IMG/VR virus record: IMGVR_UViG_3300037502_002139
Location: 1 to 43,279 of that record
DNA length: 43,279 nucleotides
Source: a virus
Strand: one strand, 5' to 3'
This document shows, piece by piece, positions 7,459 through 14,202 of this stretch. The position numbers and the translations under genes were made by a program. A model generated the notes under the pieces. The model was not told where the DNA came from. It was given only the letters and a program-made list of their open reading frames with translations, and made no database searches. How positions within the stretch are numbered: the stretch's first letter is position 1; every line of letters starts with the position of its first letter.

Positions 7459-7658
7459 CAGCGTTCTCCTTTCTCAAGTAACTCTTCCATCTCATCAAAC
7501 ATCCGCTTATTCAACTCAGCTACTTCAATTTCTAGTAGTTCATAATCACGTTCCACATCTATCCGTGCCTGTCTCGGTGTAAGTCCGTTTCTGATCAGGC
7601 GTCTCCAGTCGTCAAAGGCGTATTCGATCAAGTCTTGTCTGATAATTGGTTCCTGCAT
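7458..7658 (-). CDS. hypothetical helical early protein (66 aa)
   Basis: A 66-residue protein predicted mostly helical, with a long C-terminal acidic and Leu-rich helix (about residues 35-62). It is joined by one-base overlaps to the genes on either side, indicating one transcription unit. No family recognised. Confidence 0.65.
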   Translation of the reverse strand: MQEPIIRQDLIEYAFDDWRRLIRNGLTPRQARIDVERDYELLEIEVAELNKRMFDEMEELLEKGER

Positions 7659-7849
7659 TAATCAACACTCCAATCTGCTCTTAAAGCTGAATACATGACT
7701 AAAATCAGCGGTAGAATAAGATATTCTCCACCCCATGACGGCTGAAGCCCTAGTGACAACCTGTGATTAACTGCATGTTCTCTAGCTATAATGGTCAACA
7801 CGATTCCCAAGATGAGTAACGCTATTTCTTTTCGATACTTTTTTATCAT
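7658..7849 (-). CDS. small membrane protein (63 aa)
   Basis: A 63-residue protein with a basic N-terminus and two hydrophobic segments (about residues 7-23 and 42-58), so probably a two-pass inner membrane protein. It overlaps the 3' end of the excisionase-like gene by 68 bases in a different frame. Function unknown; small early membrane proteins of temperate phages can block superinfection, but that is only context. Confidence 0.55.
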   Translation of the reverse strand: MIKKYRKEIALLILGIVLTIIAREHAVNHRLSLGLQPSWGGEYLILPLILVMYSALRADWSVD

Positions 7850-8081
7850 CCTTATTAGCCCCTTTCTTCAATATATCGCTGTAATCTACTTCATTCTCAT
7901 ATACCCAGTGTTTAAATCGTTCAATCTCGAAATCAGGAATCTTATGACCAGGTAACTTTAGACTTTTCAAATCTCCCCGTTTGAGCAGCGCGTACACTGT
8001 ATTTACGTTGACACTTAGGATTGCTGCGGTTTCTTTAACTGTAAATAGTTGCTTTTTGATTGGTTCTGTTTCTATTGCCAT
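7782..8081 (-). CDS. excisionase-like HTH protein
   Basis: A 99-residue protein starting MAIETEPIKKQLFTVKETA. The region FTVKETAAILSVNVNTVYALLKRG is a classical HTH_17/MerR-like winged helix of phage excisionases. It could direct integrase towards excision or act as an early regulator. The ATG at 8081 follows GAGGAGTGATCAC. It stands in the early operon, away from the integrase, which is usual for Gram-positive phages. The function as excisionase is inferred from the fold. Confidence 0.65.
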   Translation of the reverse strand: MAIETEPIKKQLFTVKETAAILSVNVNTVYALLKRGDLKSLKLPGHKIPDFEIERFKHWVYENEVDYSDILKKGANKDDKKVSKRNSVTHLGNRVDHYS

Positions 8082-8085
8082 GTGA

Positions 8086-8838
8086 TCACTCCTCAATGTC
8101 CATTAGTGCTGAAATTCCTCTCTCTTCTAATATCTCATGGATAAACAACCGACCCTTCTGAGTCCATTTAGTATTCATCTTAGTGTCTGGCCTACCGTCT
8201 GATCGTCTGATATTGATTGTTTGAGATTTCGTATAGCCATTATTCATATGCTCTTTATACAAGATCCATTGTCCGCCTACTTTGTGCTGGACATGCTCTT
8301 CATGAAGTACTTTGTTCAAGGCCTGTGCAGTCATGCCATAATCTGCAGCTATTTGACTGGTAGCCAGGAGCCCTTTTGATTCCAAGATAGTATCTAGATA
8401 ACTGATTTTCGGTTCGTACTCAGCAATCAACTGAGCTTGTACCTCTGTTTGCTCTTCCAGATACTTGCGCTGGCGTTGTTCTTCTATCCATCTCTCAGCT
8501 CGTTTGATTGGATCTTCAATCATATAGCTGGCTTGATCTTGCTGCATTTCGTTAAATCGTTTTACATATAGCGCTGTAAAAATAGTTCCTTTCTTACCAA
8601 TTAATTTATTAGCTACCATTTCGCATCCTTGTTTCGTTAGTAAGAAGCACGGTCTTTCTTGATTGTTAGCGTCTATATAAGCTGACTTGAGGAAGAAATC
8701 GCTGTGGGGAACTTTCCCCTCGGCTAAATATCCAATATACTTGCGAATGTCTTTCAGTAATTCGTTATGTTGCTTTTCGATCATCTCTGCTACTTCTCTT
8801 GATTCAATGGTTTGTTTACTTGTCATCGTCATTAACAT
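8086..8838 (-). CDS. Rha-type antirepressor with KilAC domain
   Basis: A 250-residue antirepressor. The N-terminus (TSKQTIESREVAEMIEKQH, then DFFLKSAYID and FLLTKQGCEMVANKL) is a pRha domain; the C-terminus (TSQIAADYGMTAQALNKVL ... GRLFIHEIL) is a KilAC DNA-binding domain. Such proteins interfere with repressor or regulate early genes. The start is an ATG behind GGGGAGTAAGTAA. It lies two genes downstream of cro in the same operon. Confidence 0.88.
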   Translation of the reverse strand: MLMTMTSKQTIESREVAEMIEKQHNELLKDIRKYIGYLAEGKVPHSDFFLKSAYIDANNQERPCFLLTKQGCEMVANKLIGKKGTIFTALYVKRFNEMQQDQASYMIEDPIKRAERWIEEQRQRKYLEEQTEVQAQLIAEYEPKISYLDTILESKGLLATSQIAADYGMTAQALNKVLHEEHVQHKVGGQWILYKEHMNNGYTKSQTINIRRSDGRPDTKMNTKWTQKGRLFIHEILEERGISALMDIEE

Positions 8839-8842
8839 TTAC

Positions 8843-9367
8843 TTACTCCCCTCTCATATACTTCTGTGCCTTCCAGTAAGGTGTCCGCATTTTGATTCCG
8901 TCCATTACTGACATGTCCAATGTTCCGAATATCGATTCAATGCATTTCATTTCGACAAATACCTCGTCTAAATAATTTACTGCGTAATCGACAATGGCTT
9001 CTCTATCCTCATCAGACAAAGCGTTTCTGTTCTTGGCCAGCGCCATCATCGCTCTTTTCTTTCTGATGCTTCTTTCTTCTGATTCGTATGCTTCGATCAT
9101 GTCCAAAGCGTGTGGGCTTTCTTGATAGATGTCTGATTCCATTGGTGGAAGAAGGTTAAAGAACTTAAATGACATTTTTTGAGTGAACGTTGAATCATTT
9201 ATAAACCCTGCAATATCCCTCACCGCATCTAATGGAGTTGGTTCGTCTTTAAAATAGCCATTTACCGTTTGTTTCGCCCTCATCGTGCCTTTTGCCAGTC
9301 TTACTTGTGTAACGCCTTTTCTTTGTGCTGCTGCTCTTAAATCATTACTGATAACTTCTGAACTCAT
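8843..9367 (-). CDS. XRE-like early regulator (174 aa)
   Basis: A 174-residue protein with an N-terminal HTH-like segment (LRAAAQRKGVTQVRLAKGT, then AKQTVNGYF) and a long helical, charged C-terminal part. It resembles the short repressor-like proteins placed between cro and antirepressor genes. ATG behind TTAGGAGGCGATCAT. Its regulatory role is inferred from position and HTH pattern. Confidence 0.7.
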   Translation of the reverse strand: MSSEVISNDLRAAAQRKGVTQVRLAKGTMRAKQTVNGYFKDEPTPLDAVRDIAGFINDSTFTQKMSFKFFNLLPPMESDIYQESPHALDMIEAYESEERSIRKKRAMMALAKNRNALSDEDREAIVDYAVNYLDEVFVEMKCIESIFGTLDMSVMDGIKMRTPYWKAQKYMRGE

Positions 9368-9446
9368 ATGATCGCCTCCTAATTTCCGTATTTGATTTAT
9401 AGATAGTCCGATTAGTTATGCCGTATTATTTAATTAGCTACAAGGC

Positions 9447-9468
9447 AGTGTAATTTTTTGATTACACT
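9447..9468. promoter_or_regulatory. operator-like palindrome at the cro stop codon
   Basis: A perfect 8-bp inverted repeat, AGTGTAAT-N6-ATTACACT, covers the cro stop codon and the start of the gap behind it. It has the same GTAAT-N6-ATTAC core as the operators in front of cro. It could allow repressor looping across cro, or control the genes behind it. Confidence 0.65.
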
Positions 9469-9656
9469 TTGATCGAAAAAAGTTCCTCGACTGTACACCC
9501 TAGAGCTTTAGCCAGTTCAATCGCTATTGGAGTGCTAGGGATCGCCTTCCCATTTTCAATCTTGTTTAAATACTGTCTTGATATAGCTGCTTTCTTGCTT
9601 AACTCTTCCTGAGTTAACCGTTTATCAATGCGTCTTTCTTTTAACTGAGAAGTCAT
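9462..9656 (-). CDS. Cro-like XRE repressor (64 aa)
   Basis: A 64-residue protein that is essentially a single XRE helix-turn-helix (KRLTQEELSKKAAISRQYLNKIE). It is the first gene of the leftward early operon, divergent from the repressor gene, which is the classical cro position. ATG behind AAAGGAGG. Its promoter at 9699-9727 overlaps the shared operators. It should favour lytic growth by repressing the repressor gene. Confidence 0.85.
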   Translation of the reverse strand: MTSQLKERRIDKRLTQEELSKKAAISRQYLNKIENGKAIPSTPIAIELAKALGCTVEELFSIKV

Positions 9657-9676
9657 GTTGATCCTCCTTTCAAAGT

Positions 9677-9692
9677 GTAATTAATTGATTAC
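9677..9692. promoter_or_regulatory. operator site O1 (GTAAT-N6-ATTAC)
   Basis: Perfect 5-bp inverted half-sites with a six-base spacer lie just downstream of the cro -10, where bound repressor would block transcription of the early operon. The longer AGTGTAAT half is shared with the site at 9447-9468. Confidence 0.65.
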
Positions 9693-9698
9693 AAAACC

Positions 9699-9727
9699 AT
9701 AGTAACCCATTGATTACGAAGTGTCAA
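9699..9727 (-). promoter_or_regulatory. early promoter for cro operon
   Basis: On the minus strand TTGACA (9722-9727), a 17-base spacer and TACTAT (9699-9704) form a near-consensus sigma-A promoter in front of cro. Operator O2 lies inside the spacer and -10, O1 immediately downstream. Confidence 0.85.
9702..9717. promoter_or_regulatory. operator site O2
   Basis: GTAAC-N6-ATTAC, one mismatch from the O1 core, is placed in the spacer and -10 of the cro promoter. Binding here would exclude RNA polymerase from the early promoter. Confidence 0.6.
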
Positions 9728-9758
9728 CCATTAAGTACAATTTTTTTATAGTTTTTTT

Positions 9759-9774
9759 GTAATCAAAAGAATAC
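9759..9774. promoter_or_regulatory. operator site O3 near the repressor gene
   Basis: GTAAT-N6-AATAC, one mismatch from the palindrome, lies just ahead of the repressor gene. This is the expected place for an autoregulatory site. No good -35/-10 pair was found for the repressor gene itself, so its promoter may need activation. Confidence 0.5.
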
Positions 9775-9795
9775 AATGTGTTTGAGGTGGAGAAA

Positions 9796-10203
9796 ATGGC
9801 TAATGAGCTGGGTAATTATCTTAAAGAATTAAGAGGAACTAAGTCGTTAAGAGAGGTTTCTGAACGATCTGGGGGAAAACTGAGTCACAATGTAATACGG
9901 ACTGCTGAAAAAGGAATTGGAACACATGGCAATTCATATATTCCTTCTCCAGAGAAATTAAAAGCCTTTGCTGAGGTATACGGTGTCTCTTATTCTAAGT
10001 TAATGAATCTGGCTGGTTATTCTGAAGGTACTCCTGAATGGGCCACCCCAGAAGATGTAGTGAGAGTGGAAAGATTCCTAGACGAACAAACAAAAATGAC
10101 TCTAGGTGGAGAAGAATTATCCAAAGAGAAGGCTGATCAAGTAAGGAATATTCTTAGAGGCGCTTTGTGGGAAGAATTGGAAAAACAAAAAGGAAGTAGG
10201 TAG
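9796..10203 (+). CDS. phage repressor, short XRE type without peptidase domain
   Basis: A 135-residue protein with an N-terminal XRE domain (NYLKELRGTKSLREVSERSG, then a NVIRTAEKG recognition region) and a helical C-terminus. There is no S24/LexA-like autoprotease domain. It is divergent from cro and is followed two bases later by the ImmA-type protease, so induction probably goes by proteolysis in trans as known for ICEBs1 ImmR/ImmA. ATG at 9796 is preferred over the GTG at 9778, because GAGGTGGAG precedes it. Confidence 0.85.
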   Translation: MANELGNYLKELRGTKSLREVSERSGGKLSHNVIRTAEKGIGTHGNSYIPSPEKLKAFAEVYGVSYSKLMNLAGYSEGTPEWATPEDVVRVERFLDEQTKMTLGGEELSKEKADQVRNILRGALWEELEKQKGSR

Positions 10204-10204
10204 C

Positions 10205-10639
10205 ATGAATGAAAGAATACGGGTTTTAATTACCAGATTAAAAAAAGAACATGGCACACTCGATCCGTTTCAGATTATTACCGAAAAGGAATTAGGGCTG
10301 AAGTATGTTCATTTCCCTTCTGAAGTTTTAGGACGCTACATGAAAACTTTTTCTCGTCCGACTATATTCTTGAATGAATCACTTGAATCAAGCAACCAAC
10401 GCTATTTTGTGGCCAGCCACGAGTTATGCCATGCCTTAGAGCATGAAGAATTGTCTGGTTATTATGTATTTAATCATAGATCCAGGTCGAAGCTTGAAAA
10501 TGAAGCGAACGTATTTGCAACAACCCTCTTATTTAATTTCTATATGGAAGAACACGAAACATATCCACGTACATCGCAAAGTTTAAAATATACATACGGT
10601 GTGCCGACAGAATATTCAGAACTGTTTTTAAAATTATAA
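10205..10639 (+). CDS. ImmA/IrrE-type metalloprotease (anti-repressor protease)
   Basis: A 144-residue protein of the ImmA/IrrE (DUF955) family. The zinc motif HELCH (HExxH) is at about residues 77-81, with the downstream NEANVFATTLL helix supplying the third ligand Glu. Such proteases cut the adjacent repressor when activated by DNA damage or cell signals. It follows the repressor gene by two bases, so both are made together. The pairing is established for related elements; the substrate here is inferred from adjacency. Confidence 0.88.
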   Translation: MNERIRVLITRLKKEHGTLDPFQIITEKELGLKYVHFPSEVLGRYMKTFSRPTIFLNESLESSNQRYFVASHELCHALEHEELSGYYVFNHRSRSKLENEANVFATTLLFNFYMEEHETYPRTSQSLKYTYGVPTEYSELFLKL

Positions 10640-10658
10640 AAAGAAAGAAGGAAGAAGA

Positions 10659-11267
10659 ATGGAATTGAAGAAATTACTTATGTTAGGATTTGCCAGCACT
10701 TTGATACTGACTGCGTGTGGTGAAGAAGCTGCGGATACTTCTGCTGAAGAGCCAACTGATACGGAATCAACTGAGGTTGCTGAAGATACTGACACTGACG
10801 CTGGCAATGATACTGATGAAGAGGTCACAGAAGACGAACCTGAAGAAGAGGAAGAAGAAGCAGTCGAAGAATCTGAAAGAGAAATTGTATTGGGTGAACC
10901 AATGCAAATAGGCGATTATACTATGACAATTACGGATTATTCTTTAGGAACAGATTATGAAGGAAACGACGCCCTTATCGTTACTTATGACTGGGAAAAC
11001 AGTTCTGATGAATCAGCTTCTCCTTTCATGACGTTTATGCTTAAAGGATTCCAGGATAATGTTGAGACCGAAGATGTATTCATGGTCGACGGTGCAGATA
11101 TAGGCGCCGGGCAAAAAGAAGTGAGACCAGAAGGTAAAATCGAAGGTGCTCATACCGTTGTTGGTATAAATGACTTAGACCAACCGCTTGAATTAGAACT
11201 CGATGTATTAATTTCCTTCACCAGCGATCCTTATACGACAGTTCTAGATTTATCAACATTACAATAA
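10659..11267 (+). CDS. acidic lipoprotein with DUF5067-like domain, candidate superinfection exclusion factor
   Basis: A 202-residue lipoprotein. The signal peptide ends in a lipobox (LILTAC, Cys20). A ~50-residue Glu/Asp/Thr spacer (about 21-75) follows, then a beta-rich domain (GDYTMTITDYSLGTDYEG, ALIVTYDWEN) like DUF5067. It should be anchored outside the membrane, with the spacer holding the domain away from the surface. Position between repressor and integrase matches the superinfection-exclusion lipoproteins of lactic phages such as TP-J34. That role is inferred from position and topology. Confidence 0.75.
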   Translation: MELKKLLMLGFASTLILTACGEEAADTSAEEPTDTESTEVAEDTDTDAGNDTDEEVTEDEPEEEEEEAVEESEREIVLGEPMQIGDYTMTITDYSLGTDYEGNDALIVTYDWENSSDESASPFMTFMLKGFQDNVETEDVFMVDGADIGAGQKEVRPEGKIEGAHTVVGINDLDQPLELELDVLISFTSDPYTTVLDLSTLQ

Positions 11268-11274
11268 TATCGGC

Positions 11275-11302
11275 AAAGATTAGGCTCCGGCCTTTTCTTT
11301 TT
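11275..11302 (+). terminator. weak terminator after lipoprotein gene
   Basis: A short G+C stem (AGGC-TCCG-GCCT, 11282-11293), extended by A/T pairs and followed by TTTCTTTTT, lies seven bases after the lipoprotein stop. It would limit transcription of the lysogeny operon into the next gene. Confidence 0.5.
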
Positions 11303-11365
11303 AATATAAAAAGAACATGAGTTCGTACTTTTGCATATTGAAGTACGGGAAAAGAGGCAAAAACT

Positions 11366-11692
11366 ATGTTTATTATCGATATGACGACACTCGAATCGGA
11401 CTTTGTCCTAAAAAGTATGACTAGATCCAAAGCCAATGATATCAGGACATATGATGTGAATCATCAGATGTCGATGTTTGCTTACTACTATGATGATTAC
11501 ATCCATTTGAAAATACGACGGTACAACGACCAGCGCACTAGTTTTAGAGATTGGCAAACAATACAAACTGCCGGGTTCATCTATCCTGATATTGAACTTA
11601 ATCAAACAGAAGACATCTACATGGATCATGAAGACAATCAATTGCATGTTAAACTCCCCTACTCTATTTATAAAAGGAATGATAAAAGATGA
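11366..11692 (+). CDS. hypothetical protein upstream of integrase (108 aa)
   Basis: A 108-residue soluble protein, rich in Tyr, Asp and Thr, with no recognised domain. The start ATG follows AAAAGAGG. It ends four bases inside the integrase gene, so the two are coupled. A role linked to lysogeny or integration is possible from this position but nothing more can be said. Confidence 0.6.
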   Translation: MFIIDMTTLESDFVLKSMTRSKANDIRTYDVNHQMSMFAYYYDDYIHLKIRRYNDQRTSFRDWQTIQTAGFIYPDIELNQTEDIYMDHEDNQLHVKLPYSIYKRNDKR

Positions 11693-12822
11693 AAGGATCT
11701 GTAAGAAAAAGAGGAAATCGATGGTATTACTTTTTTGACGCTGCACCAATAAACGGAAAACGACAAATCATTGAGCGTGCTGGCGGTGACACCAAGGCTG
11801 AGGCTTTAGCTGCTTTAAGAAAGGCCATCAGTGAATATGAGAAATCTGGAGCGGTATTCAATGACACAAATATTAGCGTTCATGACTATTTAGAGTATTG
11901 GTACGATGACTATGTACTGCGTAATCTCAAATACAATACGCATAAAAATTATAGGAACATTTTAGATAAACACATCTATCCTTACATTGGTGGATACCGA
12001 TTGAAAAGCATACAGCCTTCCACTCTTCAAAAAGTTATAGATATTAACTTTGAAAAAGGATTGTCTAAAAAAACGTTGGCCATAATAAAAACTGTACTCA
12101 ACGGAGCATTTAGACGTGCTGTATTCCCCTACCAATATATCCAACAAGATCCTACCCGTTTTATAAGCATGCCTAAATTTGATGAACGACATAAAGTAAC
12201 TAAAGAAGATTTAAAGATAATAACTGTTGATGAGTTCAAACGATTAAAAGATAGCATTAGTCCGGCTAATCCGTTTTATATCCCTATGATGATCGCCTTT
12301 TATACCGGCATGAGACGGGGAGAAGTATCTGGGCTTAAATGGAGTGATATTAACTATGAGGAGCAGACTATAACAATTAACAGGATAGTTATCATGAACG
12401 ACGAGGGTTATGAAGAAGGTACACCAAAAACTCAGGCATCCTATCGAACGATCGGAATAGGAAACGATTTAGTCAATGCTCTTAAACAACATAGAAAAAG
12501 GCAGTTAGAGAATAAATTATTTTATGGCCAGCATTATATCGATAATGAGTATGTATGTACGAAAGAAAACGGAGAATTAGTCACTCCCTACTCGATAAAC
12601 TGGCATGTTCATAAAACACGAAGAGACACTGGAATCGAATTTAATTTCCATTCTTTTCGACATACTCATGCTACACTCCTCTTAGAAGGTGGAGCGAAAA
12701 TAAAAGCCATCCAGGAGCGACTAGGACATTCCAGAATAAGCACAACGATGGATACCTATTCTCACTTAACTCAAAAGACTAAAAAGGAAACTGTCGATTT
12801 GTTTGAGAACTTGATGAAATAA
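11689..12822 (+). CDS. int: tyrosine-type site-specific integrase
   Basis: A 377-residue phage integrase. An AP2-like arm-binding domain (residues 1-50, GSVRKRGNRWYYFF) is followed by a SAM-like core-binding domain and the catalytic domain: Arg in FYTGMRRGEVSGLKW, HxxR in FHSFRHTHATLLL, and LGHSRISTTMDTYSHL with the nucleophilic Tyr. It integrates and excises the phage at att. The GATGGCAAA repeats directly behind it are candidate arm sites. The lytic-side genes begin after 13.1 kb without host DNA between. Confidence 0.95.
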   Translation: MKGSVRKRGNRWYYFFDAAPINGKRQIIERAGGDTKAEALAALRKAISEYEKSGAVFNDTNISVHDYLEYWYDDYVLRNLKYNTHKNYRNILDKHIYPYIGGYRLKSIQPSTLQKVIDINFEKGLSKKTLAIIKTVLNGAFRRAVFPYQYIQQDPTRFISMPKFDERHKVTKEDLKIITVDEFKRLKDSISPANPFYIPMMIAFYTGMRRGEVSGLKWSDINYEEQTITINRIVIMNDEGYEEGTPKTQASYRTIGIGNDLVNALKQHRKRQLENKLFYGQHYIDNEYVCTKENGELVTPYSINWHVHKTRRDTGIEFNFHSFRHTHATLLLEGGAKIKAIQERLGHSRISTTMDTYSHLTQKTKKETVDLFENLMK

Positions 12823-13130
12823 AAAAGATTTGCCATCAATTGCCGACAGATGATGGCAAAATGATGGCAAATCTCTATTTTCAAAGGCATAATCAAATAC
12901 CCAACCTTATTATATCAACGTTTATTCGTCATCCAAGTTAAGAACAGACATAAACGCCTCTTGTATGATCAGTATTTTAAAACATGTATTATCGCTTTAT
13001 ATTATCCATATAAGTATATTCATACCAACGTTTCATGAGTTGCTGTTTTCTATATTTTCCATATATATCCATATGATTATCTAAATTTAATTATTTCAAT
13101 GATGGAAGAAAGACGGAAGGCTAAAGCAAG
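12823..13130. other. gene-free att-side region between integrase and accessory genes
   Basis: About 310 bases with no credible gene. It holds the inverted repeat at 12826-12874 and an AT-rich tract with repeated CAACGTTT (near 12920 and 13027) and several CCATATA motifs (13000-13075) that look like integrase or host-factor binding DNA. By position it should contain attP, or the shared att of tandem prophages. The core cannot be fixed without the host sequence. Confidence 0.55.
12826..12874. repeat. inverted and direct GATGGCAAA repeats, candidate integrase arm sites
   Basis: AGATTTGCCATCA (12826-12838) is perfectly inverted by TGATGGCAAATCT (12862-12874), and a second TGATGGCAAA (12851-12860) lies in tandem before the latter. 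The three copies of one 9-10 bp word in mixed orientation, three bases behind int, are what AP2-type integrases bind as arm sites. The inverted pair could also form an int terminator, with CTATTTT after it. Confidence 0.6.
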
Positions 13131-13156
13131 AGAGCAGACTACTAATCTGCTCTTTT
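13131..13156 (+). terminator. perfect hairpin terminator, convergent between int side and accessory genes
   Basis: AGAGCAGA / TCTGCTCT form an 8-bp perfect stem with a seven-base loop, followed on the plus strand by TTTTATTT. On the minus strand it lies just after the stop of the gene at 13159-13404 and is followed by a weaker T-rich run, so it may work both ways. Confidence 0.7.
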
Positions 13157-13158
13157 AT

Positions 13159-13404
13159 TTACATCGGATCATTCTGAGCTTTTAGATAGTGCAGCAAGCT
13201 CTTCATATCCAACTCATCATAGCGGCCACCGATAACATCGTCTTCATGGAACTGGTAGTCATAATATAATTTTACGCCATTTTTCTTTTTGTAATATGAT
13301 CGGACCGTTTCATTGCCGAACTCTTCGATGTCAGATTCTAAATCTTCAATTAATTGTGTGCACTCATAACTATACTTTACTCCGTCTTTTCCGATGATGG
13401 CCAT
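13159..13404 (-). CDS. hypothetical accessory protein (81 aa)
   Basis: An acidic soluble protein, starting MAIIGKDGVKYSYEC at 13404, four bases after the upstream stop; an ATG at 13422 that overlaps the upstream gene is the alternative. No family recognised. It is the last gene of the accessory block between lysis and att, where lysogenic-conversion genes often lie. Confidence 0.55.
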   Translation of the reverse strand: MAIIGKDGVKYSYECTQLIEDLESDIEEFGNETVRSYYKKKNGVKLYYDYQFHEDDVIGGRYDELDMKSLLHYLKAQNDPM

Positions 13405-13408
13405 GGTC

Positions 13409-13588
13409 TCAACTCGTTTCATTTATTTTTGATTCTATCATTTCTTTTAACTCTAGTAAATCTTCTAAGTCTGCCTTCCGTATGAATGTTTTAGCTGTAG
13501 AGCGCTGCTTGACATAGGTGCGGCGCTCTCTATTCTTATCATCATATCGTTTTTGAGCCTTTATTTGTGCTTCGGTTAATTTAGCCAA
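13409..13588 (-). CDS. small basic protein of a mobile-element family (59 aa, TTG start)
   Basis: A 59-residue highly charged protein with LTEAQIKAQKRYDDKNRERR and then a KQRSTAKTFIRK core and an acidic C-terminal helix. This pattern recurs in small proteins on plasmids, phages and chromosomes of Enterococcus, Staphylococcus and Lactobacillus; its function is not established to my knowledge. The TTG at 13588 lies behind AAGAAGGGAAG and overlaps the upstream gene by eight bases. Confidence 0.65.
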   Translation of the reverse strand: MAKLTEAQIKAQKRYDDKNRERRTYVKQRSTAKTFIRKADLEDLLELKEMIESKINETS

Positions 13589-14075
13589 GATAATACTTCC
13601 CTTCTTTTAACTCAATTCCGTATTCCTTCAGCTGAGAGCTTGCGACTGTAGTACCGTCTATTATAAATTCTAATTCATATTCGTGATCATGATAGATTCC
13701 GCTGGCATCTGCTACTGCTGGACGTTTATGATCAGACACTCTGACTTCTTTTCCTTCATTATTGATGATGTAGTGGCTGCTGCTCATATGTGACTTTTCA
13801 ACTTTATACCCAGCTAATTCAAGTGCTTCTTTTAACAGTTCATTTTTAGCCAATTTAGAAAAGCTGATGTCGCTCATTCCGATTAGAAATCCGTCTAAGC
13901 CTGATTCGTCTTTAGCGCTGATCATATCGTGAGCCGCTTGATATTCTTCTTCTGCATCGTCGTCCATTTCGATCCCATCATAGTATTCATTAACTGCTTC
14001 GTCCAGTGATTCATGTAGCAGTTTTCTTTCAAAGCTCATTTCTAGGTCATACACTTCATTTTTGAATTCAATCAT
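13581..14075 (-). CDS. hypothetical accessory protein (164 aa) with its own promoter
   Basis: A 164-residue acidic protein starting MIEFKNEVYDLEMSFE; the ATG at 14075 follows AAAGGAGCGGATAACA, whereas the longer reading starts inside the promoter. It contains an Asp/Glu-rich stretch (DGIEMDDDAEEEYQ) and a later SHYIINNEGKEVRVSDHKRP segment. No domain recognised. It is transcribed from the promoter at 14109-14137, separate from the late operon, so it is likely expressed in the lysogen. Confidence 0.65.
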   Translation of the reverse strand: MIEFKNEVYDLEMSFERKLLHESLDEAVNEYYDGIEMDDDAEEEYQAAHDMISAKDESGLDGFLIGMSDISFSKLAKNELLKEALELAGYKVEKSHMSSSHYIINNEGKEVRVSDHKRPAVADASGIYHDHEYELEFIIDGTTVASSQLKEYGIELKEGKYYLG

Positions 14076-14108
14076 TGTTATCCGCTCCTTTATCTTATCT
14101 TTAATTAT

Positions 14109-14137
14109 ATTATATAGTACATGACTATATAAGGCAA
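14109..14137 (-). promoter_or_regulatory. strong promoter of accessory block with internal palindrome
   Basis: TTGCCT (14132-14137), a 17-base spacer and TATAAT (14109-14114) on the minus strand. An 8-bp inverted repeat, TATATAGT-N5-ACTATATA (14111-14131), fills the spacer and overlaps the -10, so it looks like an operator. It lies between a terminator and the 164-aa gene. Confidence 0.8.
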
Positions 14138-14172
14138 GTATTATGTTCACTTTTTATAAAATATTTTCAAAT

Positions 14173-14200
14173 AAAAAAAGACCCTCCAACGACGGAGGGT
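14173..14200 (-). terminator. terminator after the 155-aa clamp-motif gene
   Basis: ACCCTCC / GGAGGGT (14181-14200) with a six-base loop, followed on the minus strand by CTTTTTTT. It starts two bases after the stop of the gene at 14203-14670 and isolates that gene from the promoter downstream. Confidence 0.9.
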
Positions 14201-14202
14201 AA

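Noticed and set aside
11408-11749. A 113-codon minus-strand frame opposite the unknown gene before the integrase
   Set aside because: It overlaps the 108-aa gene and the int start on the opposite strand, with no ribosome site and an unlikely composition.
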